Shown here in pieces: positions 35,801 to 46,654 of a DNA stretch of 64,000 nucleotides. The position numbers were made by a program, and so were the translations under genes. Origin of the DNA: Acanthopleura granulata (lineage: Eukaryota > Mollusca > Polyplacophora > Chitonida > Chitonidae). The notes under the pieces are model-generated. The model made no database searches. It had not been told where the DNA came from and was given only the letters and a program-made list of their open reading frames with translations. The stretch spans positions 10,852,078 to 10,916,077 of the forward strand of contig JABBOT010000080.1 in NCBI GenBank assembly GCA_016165875.1, written 5' to 3'. The stretch's first letter is position 1. Each line of letters starts with the position of its first letter.

Positions 35801-36268
35801 CGAAAACGTTTGACCGAGATCGACCTTCGGCTACTGGCGACTGGGAAGTGAAAGAATTGGTAAGTTAAGACACATTCTGTTTAATACAGACCCAACCTTT
35901 GTCCTCTTCTTAAACTAAGGATTGATATCATGCACAGATTGCAGATTGAGAGAGACTCAGGAAGTCGGCAGAGATGACGGTATTCATTAAAGTAAGACCG
36001 TGCACATTGTGCGGAATTTAGCAAGACATAGTTCATCCTTGTTTAAATACGTCATTGTGTCTTAAATTGTGTTATATTTGGGACTTTACAGGAGAAAGGC
36101 CATGACTGGAAAGATGGCAAGTTCATCTACTGGTACGCAAATGATGACAACTATGGCCTGGTCCACGAGCGTCTGGAGCTGGGACCTCGTTACGGATTGG
36201 CCTGTGAGAGGAAGAACCAACCAGACAACACCTGCCGGGATTACCAAGTCCGTTTCTTCTGTCCATAA
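32816..36268 (+). CDS. Secreted protein with two Mucin2_WxxW-type domains, copy B (5 exons)
   Basis: Exons 32816-32873, 33130-33209, 34349-34526, 35798-35859 and 36092-36268, each the same length and phase as in copy A; 184 residues and intact. Exons 1 and 4 are identical to A. Eight residues differ: V34A, R40T, H42N, N45K (all of exon 2's changes), P48A, L52V, V83R next to C84, and D151H. Only about five codons differ silently (three in exon 3, two in exon 5). All six cysteines of the mature protein, WTPW, both GDWE motifs and RDYQVRFFCP are kept, so both copies look functional. The N-terminal half of domain 1 is where the two have moved apart. The neighbourhood is the same as for copy A except that no decayed third exon is present upstream. 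A secreted extracellular role is inferred from the signal peptide and the family. Confidence 0.9.
33690..33935 (+). mobile_element. SINE in intron 2 of WxxW gene B
   Basis: Orthologue of 14583-14818, with the tail 'ggagtacgacgtaaaacacc' better preserved than in A. Confidence 0.88.
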
Positions 36269-36391
36269 TTATTTATTATATAAATCGGAATATAATTAAA
36301 GAACGGAACTTAATTCAGTAGTACATGATAGTACCAGTGCCTGATAGCCGGGAACTAAACAGAAACTTTCAGAGAAATATGGTGAGGACTG

Positions 36392-36397
36392 AATAAA
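36392..36397 (+). terminator. Poly(A) signal of WxxW gene B
   Basis: AATAAA 124 bases after the stop. A second AATAAA at 36446 exists in B where A has 'gaatcaatgagg'. Confidence 0.6.
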
Positions 36398-36534
36398 TGA
36401 ATGAGCACAGCAGAAAGTTAAGAATTGTTTACTTTTCAGGATTTGAATAAATAAGGAGTCATTACCACTACTATTTGTTTCTCTCTTTTCTCTTCATTTT
36501 GGTTATTTCTGGTGCCAAGCGCTTTTCTCCTAAC

Positions 36535-36737
36535 TGATCCGATCGTGTGTTGAAGAATTTTCTAAATAATATGACGACGATAAGGTCTATAGTTGAACCG
36601 GTGTATCTGGAATGCAGAGCTGAATTCGTCAGCTACTTAACAAACTGCGAGGGCTGGATTCGAACACCCGATGTGACTGATCAAGGGCATGTCGGTTGCA
36701 GCTAGCCGCCTCTTGAACCATCTACACCACCGAGGGA
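36535..36737 (-). mobile_element. SINE, minus strand, 3' of WxxW gene B
   Basis: Orthologue of 17375-17590, with the B-box-like 'gttcgaatcc' on the minus strand ('ggattcgaacacccg' on plus). Confidence 0.75.
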
Positions 36738-37599
36738 CCAATGACATTCAGATCGTGGCCCATGCCATCTGACTCTCTTTATATGTATGTATGGAGGTTA
36801 AACACAGCAAGTTATGGCATATAAACCAATCCAGAGCTTGTTTCTAAAGAGAATACTGCGCTGCCAAAACAAGTAGAGTAGTTTTACAGTAAAAAGTGTT
36901 GGCAATTTGGTAATCAGTAATTTTGGCTGTATATTTACACGTTGCTATAGAGGCAAAGTTAACTCCATATTTACCTCATATTCACCTGTTTTGTAACACC
37001 TCTTTTATGCGAAGAATTACACTGGTTATTGAACTTACGGGCAACACATTTGTAAATTTACAGGTGTGATGAACATTTGCACCATATCTTATAAACCTAC
37101 AGGGATAGAGTGTAAAGTAACACCAATAATTGCAGCATTATTTTTACACTTGAATTCACTGTTCCACTCTACATCATTTTGCTGTAAAATTACATTCTTT
37201 TTTTGCAGTGCAGGTAAACACTGAGTGTACTTACGTTGGTAAGTTTACATTTGTATATATCTGGTTTGTCCAAGCCGAATCTCTCAGACCCATGAGACTG
37301 GATGACGGATCAGAGATGATGATTGCGGTTTTGTTCAATAAGCGAAGTATTCATATGACCGTTGATGCCGTGAACCGGTAAACCAATGTCCACAGCCAAA
37401 TTCCCAAAGAAACGCCAATGAACAATCTGGAATAAAGAATTGCTCTAGCATAACCCATATTAAAAAATATACGTCACCTTCAACTATGTAGCGTGTACTT
37501 AACGTAATCTTTGAAAAACAGTTACCCAAGGAGCAATGTGATATTCCTTCCACATTGCACATACATTATATCTCAATCGTCCCAAATGTAAAATCCACG

Positions 37600-37733
37600 G
37601 GAATGTCTCTTGGTAACCTACGGATGATCGTGGACTTCCTCCCACCATAATGCCCGCAGCCGTCGTATTAGTGAAATATTCTTGAGTGCGGCGTAAAACA
37701 CCTATCAAATAAATAAATAAACAAATTAATAAT
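37600..37733 (+). mobile_element. SINE tail fragment, unit B copy
   Basis: Orthologue of 18455-18583: 'cttgagtgcggcgtaaaaca' and an A-rich AAATAAATAAAC tail. Confidence 0.85.
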
Positions 37734-38079
37734 ATTAAATCAGCATTGAGCATGTGTCCTTGGATAAGGCCGTGGTTTCTCCTTTCCTAATAACGGACAG
37801 GAATAAAATCCTGACGTACCTCAGCGGTAAAAGATTGGACAGGGTAATGGACCATCTCGAGATCATCGGCAAACCGCAAGTCGCAAACCCAAGGGTTTAG
37901 CACCATTTGGAATGCCGTCTAAGTTTATAGAGTAACAAGGGGACAACTCTCGATGACCTACCCATAGCCATTAAAAGTCCACACATTGCCCTTCTGACCA
38001 CTGGCAACCTCCTCTTTCGACTGATTGTTTCCTCCTATATATATATGCAAGACCCCGTTTATTTAAAAATACTTAATAT

Positions 38080-38240
38080 TTAAATACTGCATTTGTTAGC
38101 ACTAGGAAAGCCAGTCCTTGGGTAGTCTGCTTCATTGTCTTCTGGGTGACAAAAGTCCTGGGTGGGCTGGGAACAATATCCAAAAGGAGGGATGGCATCC
38201 ACTCTAGGTACAAACATGAGCAGTTGCTTCAATGTGTTCT
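38080..38240 (-). CDS. Candidate terminal exon of an unidentified minus-strand gene (unit B)
   Basis: Counterpart of 18938-19098 with the same acceptor, phase and stop. Three residue changes (Val to Leu, Pro to Ser, Ser to Pro) and one silent change. Same reservations as for the A copy. Confidence 0.28.
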
Positions 38241-40606
38241 CTGTAAGTAAAAATGTATCTGTGAAATAATGGCACAAAATTATTAAATAAAAGTAAGACA
38301 GCAATTTAAAAAACTTATATTAAAACAAGGGTCAATATCTGTCTTCAGCAGCATTTTCATCATAATTTAACACAATGTGATTATGTCAATGTTAAGTGCA
38401 CAAAACTTTGACTTAATAAGAATTCAGACTCCTTCGATTCCTATGAAATAACTCCAATGAAGCCAAACTATATATCCCGATGAAACTTGAAAAAGGCCAT
38501 CATAAATGAAGTACACATCATCTGACAAGAATGTTAAGTTTGTGCCAATTCCAAATATGCTTCTCTTGGCTTTTCATCTTTGTAGATCATTCATTGTAGA
38601 AATATGTAGCACTCAGAACATGCTTGTTGGCTAAAATCCCGTGTGACGTCACTGTCCTGTCTTATGTACAATGAGAACCCCAAATCCACCGTAAACGTTC
38701 ATTCTTTATTTCTGTTTTACTCACACTGGGGAAATGTGAAAACAAAATTAATAAAAATCATACTTGGAATCAGCATCAGATGGATTTTCAGGTGACTTGT
38801 ATATAAATTAAGTGTGATAGTTTTAAAATAATATTTCATCACTTCAAATGACACACTTTTTGAATCTTGCAGCCAGGAGCGTAAGAACATTTGAGTTTTG
38901 ATTTCATTCCGATTCAGAATGCTTCAAGGTGTTAAGCTCATTTTTTTTGGCGCTTTCGTCTTCCTGTACTGTCTTAGATTATGTTTAACGTACATAACAG
39001 AACAAAAATACCTGTCAAGAATAAATGTAACAAATCAAAGTACAGCACACATCAGCTTGAAACTGATTTTAATGAACTCTTTTCTTTCATTTCCCAACAT
39101 TTTTCTAATAGGGCCACCTGGCGCAAGCTTTCTTTACTATTTGGACGTACATGTAGAGATATTTTTTTATCAGAATAAAATGGTTTTAAGTTCATGCAAT
39201 TATACAAGCGCAGCATGTTTTTCTGGTTTATATACATTAAGAGGTACTGATTTTACATCGGTCATAAAAGAAGCACATCACTTATTAAAGCAATATATTA
39301 CATGGTAAATCTTCTCTCTGACTTTATTCATATTGATGTTCCACCACTGGAGTCACCGGTTGAGAGCTGTGGTTTGCTTTGTTACTATTTTCTTAAAACT
39401 TCTTGGTAGACAAAACACACTTTCCCTGCTGAAGTTCAGAGAAAACAAAATACTATCAGAAGAAGAGTAAGTGTTGGAGTGTGTGGTGTAAACTACAATC
39501 TCAGCTTAAAAAATCTCAGTAGATCTAATGGTACCTACCTCTATTCGGGACGGATTTCCTTCGCCTGACAAATGGCTCTAATCCTATACCACCCACATAT
39601 TGACCGATTACTTCGAATCTGTGATAATTATGTTGGTGTTGATGATAGTTCCACCAATGGAAAACTTACATCTACCTGTTTCCGTCCCTTGATAAGAAGC
39701 AAGTACCTTTTCCATTGGCTGACAGTAAGTCGGACAACCAAAGCCCGAGATTATTTTTTCTTTTTTTTTTTTGGAAGGCCAAAAAAAAAAATTTTTGCAT
39801 GTAAGTGCGAGACAAATCACGAGTTTATCTTTTTTTGGAAATTGGACAACAATGTTCCGCATGTCCGTTTTACGGCTCCGTAGTAGCCAATAGTAATTAA
39901 CTTTTATTCAACCATTGTTTTTCATAGTATATACCAAAAATATTACCTGGCAATTCTTCAACACACTTCAGAGATATAGCCAGTCTCTAAATCATGGACA
40001 CAAAGTCGAATTAGTATTTTTATACCTATAGTTGACAGTACCGTTAACCAGAGACTTACAAGTTAATCGTGTGTTCAGTGACAAGTCTCGTCCGAGGTTG
40101 CTCACACGTTGGAATTTGCATTACAAATCACGCGGTCGTCAGCGACGCTCCAATTCTACGTCTTAGACTGCGCTATATTCAACCTTGGCTTTCAGGCAGG
40201 AACCTCTACGGCCGAGAAACAAGTCTGAACATTGCCTAAATTGTTATAAAGTTACTATCTGGAACATACATAACTACATATAACACGTTATTTAGTCCAT
40301 CTAAGGTAAATCCAACGCAAACTAAAGCGTTCAGGATGTCGGAGTGTTTTGAGCGAATCGACTAGAAAAAATAGAGTTTTGCTGGATTTGGTTTAGGTCG
40401 GCAACGGAGACCGGAATGATTTATGTCGGTTAATCAAATTAGCATGAAATCACCACGGTTTCAAGGGAGTAGTTTTATTCCAGTTTTAGGCTTATGTTAG
40501 GCATGTTTCTTAAAGGTAAAAGGCTGATCTACACGTCAGACCACATCTCTGCATGGTACAGTATAGGACCATTCTTGGTCTAAAATGGAAAAGCAAGAAT
40601 GCTCTC

Positions 40607-41074
40607 CTATTTACAGAAAACTTCCTGAAGATCGTGTGACACAGCTGCTTCGTAGTTTCTCTGTGGCGAGGGCCATGACATCGTTGACCTCATCTTCACC
40701 TGCCACACTCGATGTGTCCGTGATGTCCCCTTCCCTCGCAGCCGGTCCCCACTCTCCGCCCGTAGCCAGGGGGACGTGACATCATCTGCTAGGCAATCAT
40801 ACATTACCTGGCGATTTCTGACCTTTTCATGCCGTACAACAATCTCATTAACGAATATAGCAACAACTATATTTCCCATAGGAGGCTTTTGAAACCCATG
40901 GAAAACGGCTCTACAGTTAGAAAGAGCAGATCTTGTATTCGTGATTCTAAATCTGTGTTCCCAAAAGTATAATTTGATAGAAAATGCGCGGGGCTTAGTA
41001 AAAGGCGACGGTTTTGGTAGAATTTTTAGGGAGCACCATCCACACCGTGTGCATCCTGTTGAAAGGTTTATCAA
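40607..41074 (-). other. 155-codon open frame of unknown meaning (unit B)
   Basis: Counterpart of 21365-21832. Replacements are scattered along the frame, with no sign of protein-level constraint. Confidence 0.18.
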
Positions 41075-41664
41075 TTATAACGTCTGACATATTTGCGATG
41101 GTGCAGGTAAACAGAAAATCAACCTACTGTAAAAGAAAACCAACTGACACAGGCGATTATGTAAAAGAAAAGCTCTGTTTTTGAGGCACTACGATATCCG
41201 TGAGTGAAATAGTCCTATAACCAGTATTTCAACAAAGCCTCAGGATATCTTAGACAGGAAAGTTGCAAGGCAAAGGCAAGATTACAACGACTGCAAAGAT
41301 TTAGTTGGGCTGGAAGAGAGGGATTATAGCAAAGGGGCTATATAGTGACAAGGACCAACCTGGACAGTTTTAATCTTCTCAGAGAAGGTGATCTGGAGAG
41401 GAGGAGTGTTTAGTAAAACCGATCTGGCAGGAGATCGCCAATCTTCAGCCTAATACAAATAAACTATGTGGTATTCAGTGTTCTACAGAAAAAAAACAAA
41501 GAATATGTGAGTTATTGAATTATTTCTGCAACTTCATAACATTCTTACGATTGAATTACGATTATATAGATATTTCAGTTCGTATACCATTCCATACAGC
41601 CGAAATGGCGTCAAAGATAATTAATGATATTCTCAAACCGTGTGATATAAAGGACTACAGCACC

Positions 41665-42020
41665 GAGAGTAAAACCAGAGCAGCTACGACAGCCTCTAAC
41701 TGTGATAGTTGGCAAATGGTCACACGTTAGCGGTGAAACCCGGCCTCTCGTCAGTTTACCTTAGTGAGGGTTTTATTCTAACTGTCCATGTAAGTGTTTA
41801 CGAAGAACAACCTACACCCCACCCCCCAGCACCATGGCTTAAGCAGAATTAGGTAAAATAAAATTACAGTGATGTTATATGTAATTTATTAGACAACACT
41901 GGTCTTGAATTACTGAAAGTGCAGCCTTGTCATCACATTTAACACAGGTATACACAATAATGTGAAAACAATGCAAATAAGTATAAGTAAGACGACCAGG
42001 CTTATTCCCCTTGGAAATCC
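41665..42020 (+). repeat. Unclassified dispersed repeat family 'R', copy 2
   Basis: Unit B counterpart of 22405-22770 with the same landmarks. Confidence 0.65.
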
Positions 42021-42175
42021 TCTAAAAAAGCATTGGTCATCCTGTTGGATTATTTGATGATTTGACTGTATATATGCGGATATGTCACCGACCTTGTGGG
42101 TATCCGCCATTACACATGACATCGGAGACGTCGTCGTGATCTTTGGTGGATTGCTCTTGCTTTTCTGGGTATTTT
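41910..42175 (-). other. Open frame with a membrane-like segment, next to an acceptor (unit B)
   Basis: After 'gccttatggtacag' on the minus strand an 88-codon frame runs to a stop, with one hydrophobic stretch ISLVVLLILICIVFTLLCIP near its end. In unit A the same frame is broken by a 2-base difference near 22815, and the end overlaps repeat family R. I consider a real gene unlikely but record the segment because the hydrophobic stretch is striking. Confidence 0.15.
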
Positions 42176-42840
42176 CTGTACCATAAGGCAATCAAATAAA
42201 GTAAGATTTGGTCCGTGTCTGATGTTATCCACGATTTCAACATCACGCAATTATGGGATCCGATGCATGTGTTGACTGTGGATTAATGAGCATTTTTGAT
42301 ACCGTACATATATTTGTAATTGACTTCCTGAAATCCTACAGAACTCCCTTGGTTGATGGGAATGAGGAGAGGATGCACACTCTCCCGATGCCCCTCCCCG
42401 CGATGATGGACTATCCTTCCGCCTAAAGGCCAGGATGATGAATGGCGCACTGACGATCCTGCAGGATGTATTGGCTCTGATGATCAACAGGCCGTGGAGA
42501 CCGGAACCGGATGTAATTTTGGCATGATGGATGGCGACCATTCCTCTTCAGTGAATCCACGGGTGGCAGAATCATCCGAATGCTATTTATACCCAATATA
42601 TATATAACAAAGTATGAAACTTGAAAGTGTGTGACATAACCCCCAACTTTGCATAACTGGACACAGAGAAATATTCCAATCTCAACCAAACGACGTTCGT
42701 CCGAAAGTTGACATAATAGGTTTTACGCTGATATATGAATCGACAAAAAAACATGCTTTCTCTTGGCTACACGAAGCCCGAAACTCGTAAGTTTGTAGAA
42801 TTTTTCTGTAGTCGTTCAAACCTTGAAGTTTCATACCTTG

Positions 42841-42906
<66 letters not shown>

Positions 42907-42908
42907 GT
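42841..42908. repeat. (TA)n microsatellite expanded in unit B
   Basis: About 68 bases of TA with one or two interruptions, where unit A has about a dozen (near 23610). Confidence 0.95.
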
Positions 42909-43576
42909 ATTAGGTATAAATAGCGTTCGAGCGATTCTGCCCCCTATATGAGTGAATCCAGTCCAGTGGTGCATAGTGGAGTGGTGAAATCGCAAGCTAC
43001 TATCCTTTCTCATTACTTTTTCACAACTTAACTTCTTCACTATCGGCATTATAGGCATATCGGTTTTCATAACATATCGTTGCTTTGTGCGACCTTCCCT
43101 GCGACCTCAACTGACCAATGTACGCCGATGCTTCCCCGTCTCTAGCCAGTCTGGAAGCGCAGCAGAAATGCCCCAGTCAGCTTGGCCTGACGACAAGCAA
43201 CACTTGACAGTCTCTTTTACGCTATATACTGAGTGATCGATCAAAAGAGAGAAAATCAAAAATATCCGCGAAAACTCTGTCGAAAATTTAGCAACGGGTA
43301 GTTGGAACGTCGAGAATTTTATGTAAAGTGACATAGCCAAAAAATTCGTGCATACCTCATAATAAATGAAATGGTTATGTTTGGGTTTAACTATGTTCTC
43401 AACGAGAATACCGTCTGTTTTATCACAGAAGTCTTGCAGGGTTATATGGGCTAATCATTAAGCATTTAGCAAAGATACATTGTTAAATATTATTTCTACA
43501 CTATACATGTACATAAATTGAATTGAAAATACATCCTTATACATCCTGAAAAGCATAACAGACTGACACACTCAGG

Positions 43577-43736
43577 ACACTAATATTGTGTGCATATCTG
43601 TACACATCACTCATGGGGATCAATTTAGGGTCTCCCGATGACCAATATTTGCAAATTTGTATTCGTTATTTTTTCGTTTTATTTGTATACCGTTATTTAT
43701 ACTAAACATAACACAGCAATGAAAAGCTAAAAATAA
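43577..43736 (+). repeat. Start of a third, truncated duplication unit
   Basis: After the end-of-unit sequence 'agactgacacactcagg' the first about 140 bases of the unit begin again ('acactaatattgtgtgcata' at 43577), with about 20 extra T-rich bases near 43666-43690, and stop at 'gaaaagctaaaaataa'. It is closer to unit A's start than to unit B's in several diagnostic bases. Confidence 0.85.
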
Positions 43737-43844
43737 GAATGAAAAGCATAAGAGACTGAATAAAGCGCAACAAAAGTATGTGAAATAATAAAGCAAAGCA
43801 AAATTCTGGAAAAGTAAATACAATTCGAAACAGAGGAAATTACT

Positions 43845-44010
43845 ACATTATAAAAGACCACAGCACAGAGAATAAAACAAGAGCAACGACGAGGATGTAA
43901 AAGTTGGTCTGTAGTCACGCGTGTAAGTGTTTAACAAGTAACAACTTACACGCCTTCTGGCAACATGGCTTAAGCAGAAATAGGTAAAACACATTAAATA
44001 TGATAGATAT
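43845..44010 (+). repeat. Unclassified dispersed repeat family 'R', copy 3
   Basis: 'cacagcacagagaataaaac', 'agagcaacgacgagg', 'ggcaacatggcttaagcaga' and 'aataggtaaaac' follow the order of copies 1 and 2 but are clearly diverged. Its place right after the truncated third unit suggests an older copy of the end-of-unit sequence. Confidence 0.6.
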
Positions 44011-44438
44011 GATAAATTACATTTGATATTACATCTCTACTTTCCAATACTCTAACAGGTGGAAACACCATCTGTTTTGATTAAACATCCTACAGAACAC
44101 ACAATACGAGAAGACCGGTGGCCTGGGTGGACTTTGGCGGGAACATGAATGGCATTTTCTGGCCTCACAATCTATCATATTTTAACGGACATTGTCGTTG
44201 GAGGGAGAAATTCTGTCAAACTGAGTGTATCTGTTAAAACTGGACATTCATTATCCGAGCTGATGAAAGTTCTCTCCCTTGTTTTACGTGAGTGTGGCTA
44301 ATTTGTGTGTGGATGCGGTTAACTTTTCGTTGTCGAACGGTCAGTTGATTCACTTTTTTCTTTGTTTTAAAATGATTGCTAGCTCTCAAGCGGAGAACCG
44401 ATTTAAATTTGGATGGATGTTGCATGTACGTTGTATAA

Positions 44439-44579
44439 ATGGGTGCCGAAAACGATTTATCCACCACTTCCGATGAAAAGGACACAACTGATAGTACATC
44501 TGGCCAGAGGAAGGAGCACAGCACGAACAGTGGCGTGATCGACTGTGGAGACCACTTCTGCAAAAACCGAAACACATAA
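44439..44579 (+). other. 46-codon open frame, acidic and Ser/Thr-rich
   Basis: It starts at an ATG at 44439 preceded by 'ttgtataa' and reads MGAENDLSTTSDEKDTTDST at its start. Composition looks protein-like, but there is no conserved motif and a longer minus-strand frame overlaps it. Not identified. Confidence 0.15.
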
Positions 44580-44890
44580 CAATGCCACAAGAACAAGTTT
44601 CACAGAGCTAACATATTCCAGTACGAGTCGTTCTGCTCGATGTAAAACCAGAGGTTGTCTCCCCCTCTACCATACTTGTGTATTACTGACCTTTATAAAT
44701 AACGTGCTTGTAATATTGGAAATGAATGCATTTTTCCATCAGTAACATTTGTAGTAATAGCGTTTCTGTTGAATGTTTATAAATATTTGCTTTATTTATA
44801 TCTTTCGTCTATGCCGTTTCTGTCATTATACTCTTCAACAGGGGAGTTTCGAGTTCGAACTCTTTTTATCGTTAAACAAAACCCTACTAT

Positions 44891-45232
44891 ATCATGGGGC
44901 TTGTCAAAAAGTTGGGCAATTTTTGTCAACAATTTATCCATCATCTGCCTCGAGCTGTGTCGGAGAGATCAATGGCACATCTCTCATACAGTTCACAAAC
45001 ATTCAGCTCCTCAACTGGCTATATCTTTCGCCTGCTCCATATAACTTCCTCTCCGGTCGTACATGGGAAGATCTGCCGGCAACCGTCGTAGAAATGATAT
45101 ATTCTTGAGTTCGCATAAAAAATCAATGCATTAAATAAATCAAAAAAACGTTTCAACGACTTTTTCCAGACGCCCATGTTATAGTAAATGTTTATACTGC
45201 TCCCTAACATTTTTGAAAGGTCACATGGTATA
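44891..45232 (+). mobile_element. MITE-like element (copy 4), interrupted by a SINE
   Basis: Left end 'tcatggggcttgtcaaaaag', right end 'taacatttttgaaaggtcac'. The SINE fragment at 45035-45145 lies in the middle, so this copy is older than that SINE insertion. The flanking 'gagtttcgagttcgaactct' (44846) is also found left of copies 1 and 3, so the repeated unit is larger than the TIR-bounded part. Confidence 0.72.
45035..45145 (+). mobile_element. SINE fragment inserted in the MITE-like element
   Basis: 'cttcctctccggtcgtacat', 'gggaagatctgccggcaacc', then 'gatatattcttgagttcgca' and a tail with TTAAATAAATC. Confidence 0.75.
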
Positions 45233-45663
45233 GTCAGATTTTTGTATATCTTTGACGATAAGTCTTCGCATTCTAAGCTTCCTCTTCATGTGTTTGTGAG
45301 AGTTATTGTCTCGAGCTTCATGGTCTATATGCTGTAGTCTGTTATACGGTATTTATGTGTAAACCGGGATCTCGCTGGTGGAGTATGCCTTCCTGACGCC
45401 TTCGCATTGTTTTTGTGTGGTTGTTTATTGAATGGAATGATGGCAGAATTTTGAGTAATGCTGAAATAAACATCACTGTGTCTATTTAACCCGACAGATA
45501 GACTTTAGAACCGCAGCCGATTCAGCGAGAGCCACGCGTGGATGCAAGCAACGATATCTGAATCACTGAAGACCCCGATCCCCCCCACTCCGAAACCAGA
45601 TTTGTTCTCCTGTCAAGTCTGCCCCAGTCTTTGCGGGTATCGTTTGGTTGTAAACTTATTTCA

Positions 45664-45890
45664 ATGGAGGGGTTCTCCGTAGCTCAGCCGGTTAGCGCGC
45701 TAGCGCAGCACAATGACCCGAAGCCTCCCACCAATGCGGTTGCTGTGAGCTCAAGCCCAGTTCATGATGTCTTCCTCTCCGGAAGTACGTGGGAAGGTTT
45801 GCCAGAAACCTGCGGATGGTCGTAAGAGCGCCATGAAATATTCTTGAGCACGGCGTAAAACACCAAATAAATAAATAAATAAATAAATGT
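45664..45890 (+). mobile_element. tRNA-derived SINE with good A and B boxes
   Basis: Head 'ctccgtagctcagccggtta' followed by 'gcgcgctagcgcag', internal 'gtgagctcaagccc' (B box), body 'tacgtgggaaggtttgccag', tail 'cttgagcacggcgtaaaaca' and (AAAT)n. The body lacks about 45 bases of the 'ggtttcctcccaccataatg' region found in 6745-6990. Confidence 0.9.
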
Positions 45891-46487
45891 TTCACTGGAG
45901 TTTAACGACGTAATCACTCACGAAGGCTGTCAGGTTTATGGGCGAGGAAACGGCAGCGTCTAGTAGAAACCACCGACCTTGGATAGAAAAACACCACAAG
46001 CCTCCTGACTTAAGCCGCAGGCGAACTTACAACTGATCTTCTCTTATTAAAGAACATAAGTAAATCAACAAAACAGTAGGCAAAATTCTTCAGCAGGCTA
46101 CGACTTACAGACGATCCACAAAGCAGACGATTTATAATATTGATCATTCATTAAAACGTCAAATAAAACGTTCTTCGCAAAGCACTTTATTGAGTGCAAG
46201 CTTTGGGAAAATAACAGGTGCGTATATAGTACATGACGATGCAGGGCAAAAACATAGGCCTATGGCGGTACCGGCATATATTTGCAAAAATATTTGGATC
46301 TTTGAAGGAATGTTCTCTCAGAAATGAGTGGAGTTGAAAATGGACATCGCGGAATCACACTGCTCGGGTGTAATGTCATTTCACTACTGTCGCTGCAACA
46401 ACCATAAAGAATGCCTCCAATGGTCCCACCGTTTCTACCAGTCCCACCGGTCCCATCAATCGCGAGAGAGAACTGTAGTATGACTAA
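45891..46487. other. Intergenic, no gene recognised
   Basis: A stretch near 45930-46020 ('ggcgaggaaacggcagcgtc', 'gtagaaaccaccgaccttgg') resembles part of another SINE on the minus strand. Nothing else seen. Confidence 0.3.
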
Positions 46488-46600
46488 CCGGTGTTTTACG
46501 GCGTCCTCAAGAATATTTCACTTATACGACGGTGGACAGCATTACGGTGTTGGAAAACAGGGGATAGCTCGAGGGAAACCCACGACAACCCGCAGATTGT
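46488..46600 (-). mobile_element. SINE tail fragment, minus strand
   Basis: 'ggtgttttacggcgtcctca', 'agaatatttcacttatacga', 'gggaaacccacgacaacccg' is the reverse complement of the SINE tail and body. Confidence 0.82.
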
Positions 46601-46654
46601 ATATGTGTATTATGTAGGCTGACAGGTACCATTGTTGTAGACAAATCTCTACGT

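Larger units (their letters stand above)
24246..43576 (+). repeat. Tandem segmental duplication, unit B (about 19.3 kb)
   Basis: Head-to-tail copy of 2873-24245. Its own extra segments are 24836-25352, 28353-28973, 29755-29940 and 31219-31845, and it has a 108-bp tandem duplication at 27211. It lacks A's 5.13-6.9, 9.2-11.44 and 12.17-12.51 kb. It carries an intact WxxW gene. Whether each difference is an insertion in one unit or a deletion in the other cannot be decided from two copies. Confidence 0.93.

Noticed and set aside
38898..39308. 136-residue plus-strand ORF, longest plus-strand frame in unit B
   Set aside because: The unit A counterpart is frame-shifted near its start and broken into pieces, and the composition follows the AT-rich DNA.
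42251..42541. 96-codon minus ORF and its unit A counterpart as a membrane protein related to CD225 proteins
   Set aside because: I looked for the conserved features of that family and did not find them. The frame differs between units, and the plus strand of the same segment reads equally well.
44234..44596. 120-residue minus-strand ORF
   Set aside because: No motif, signal peptide or convincing membrane pattern; it overlaps a small acidic plus-strand frame and sits among repeats.
45670..45745. Apparent tRNA gene with A and B boxes
   Set aside because: It is the head of a SINE continuing into the common body and A-rich tail.
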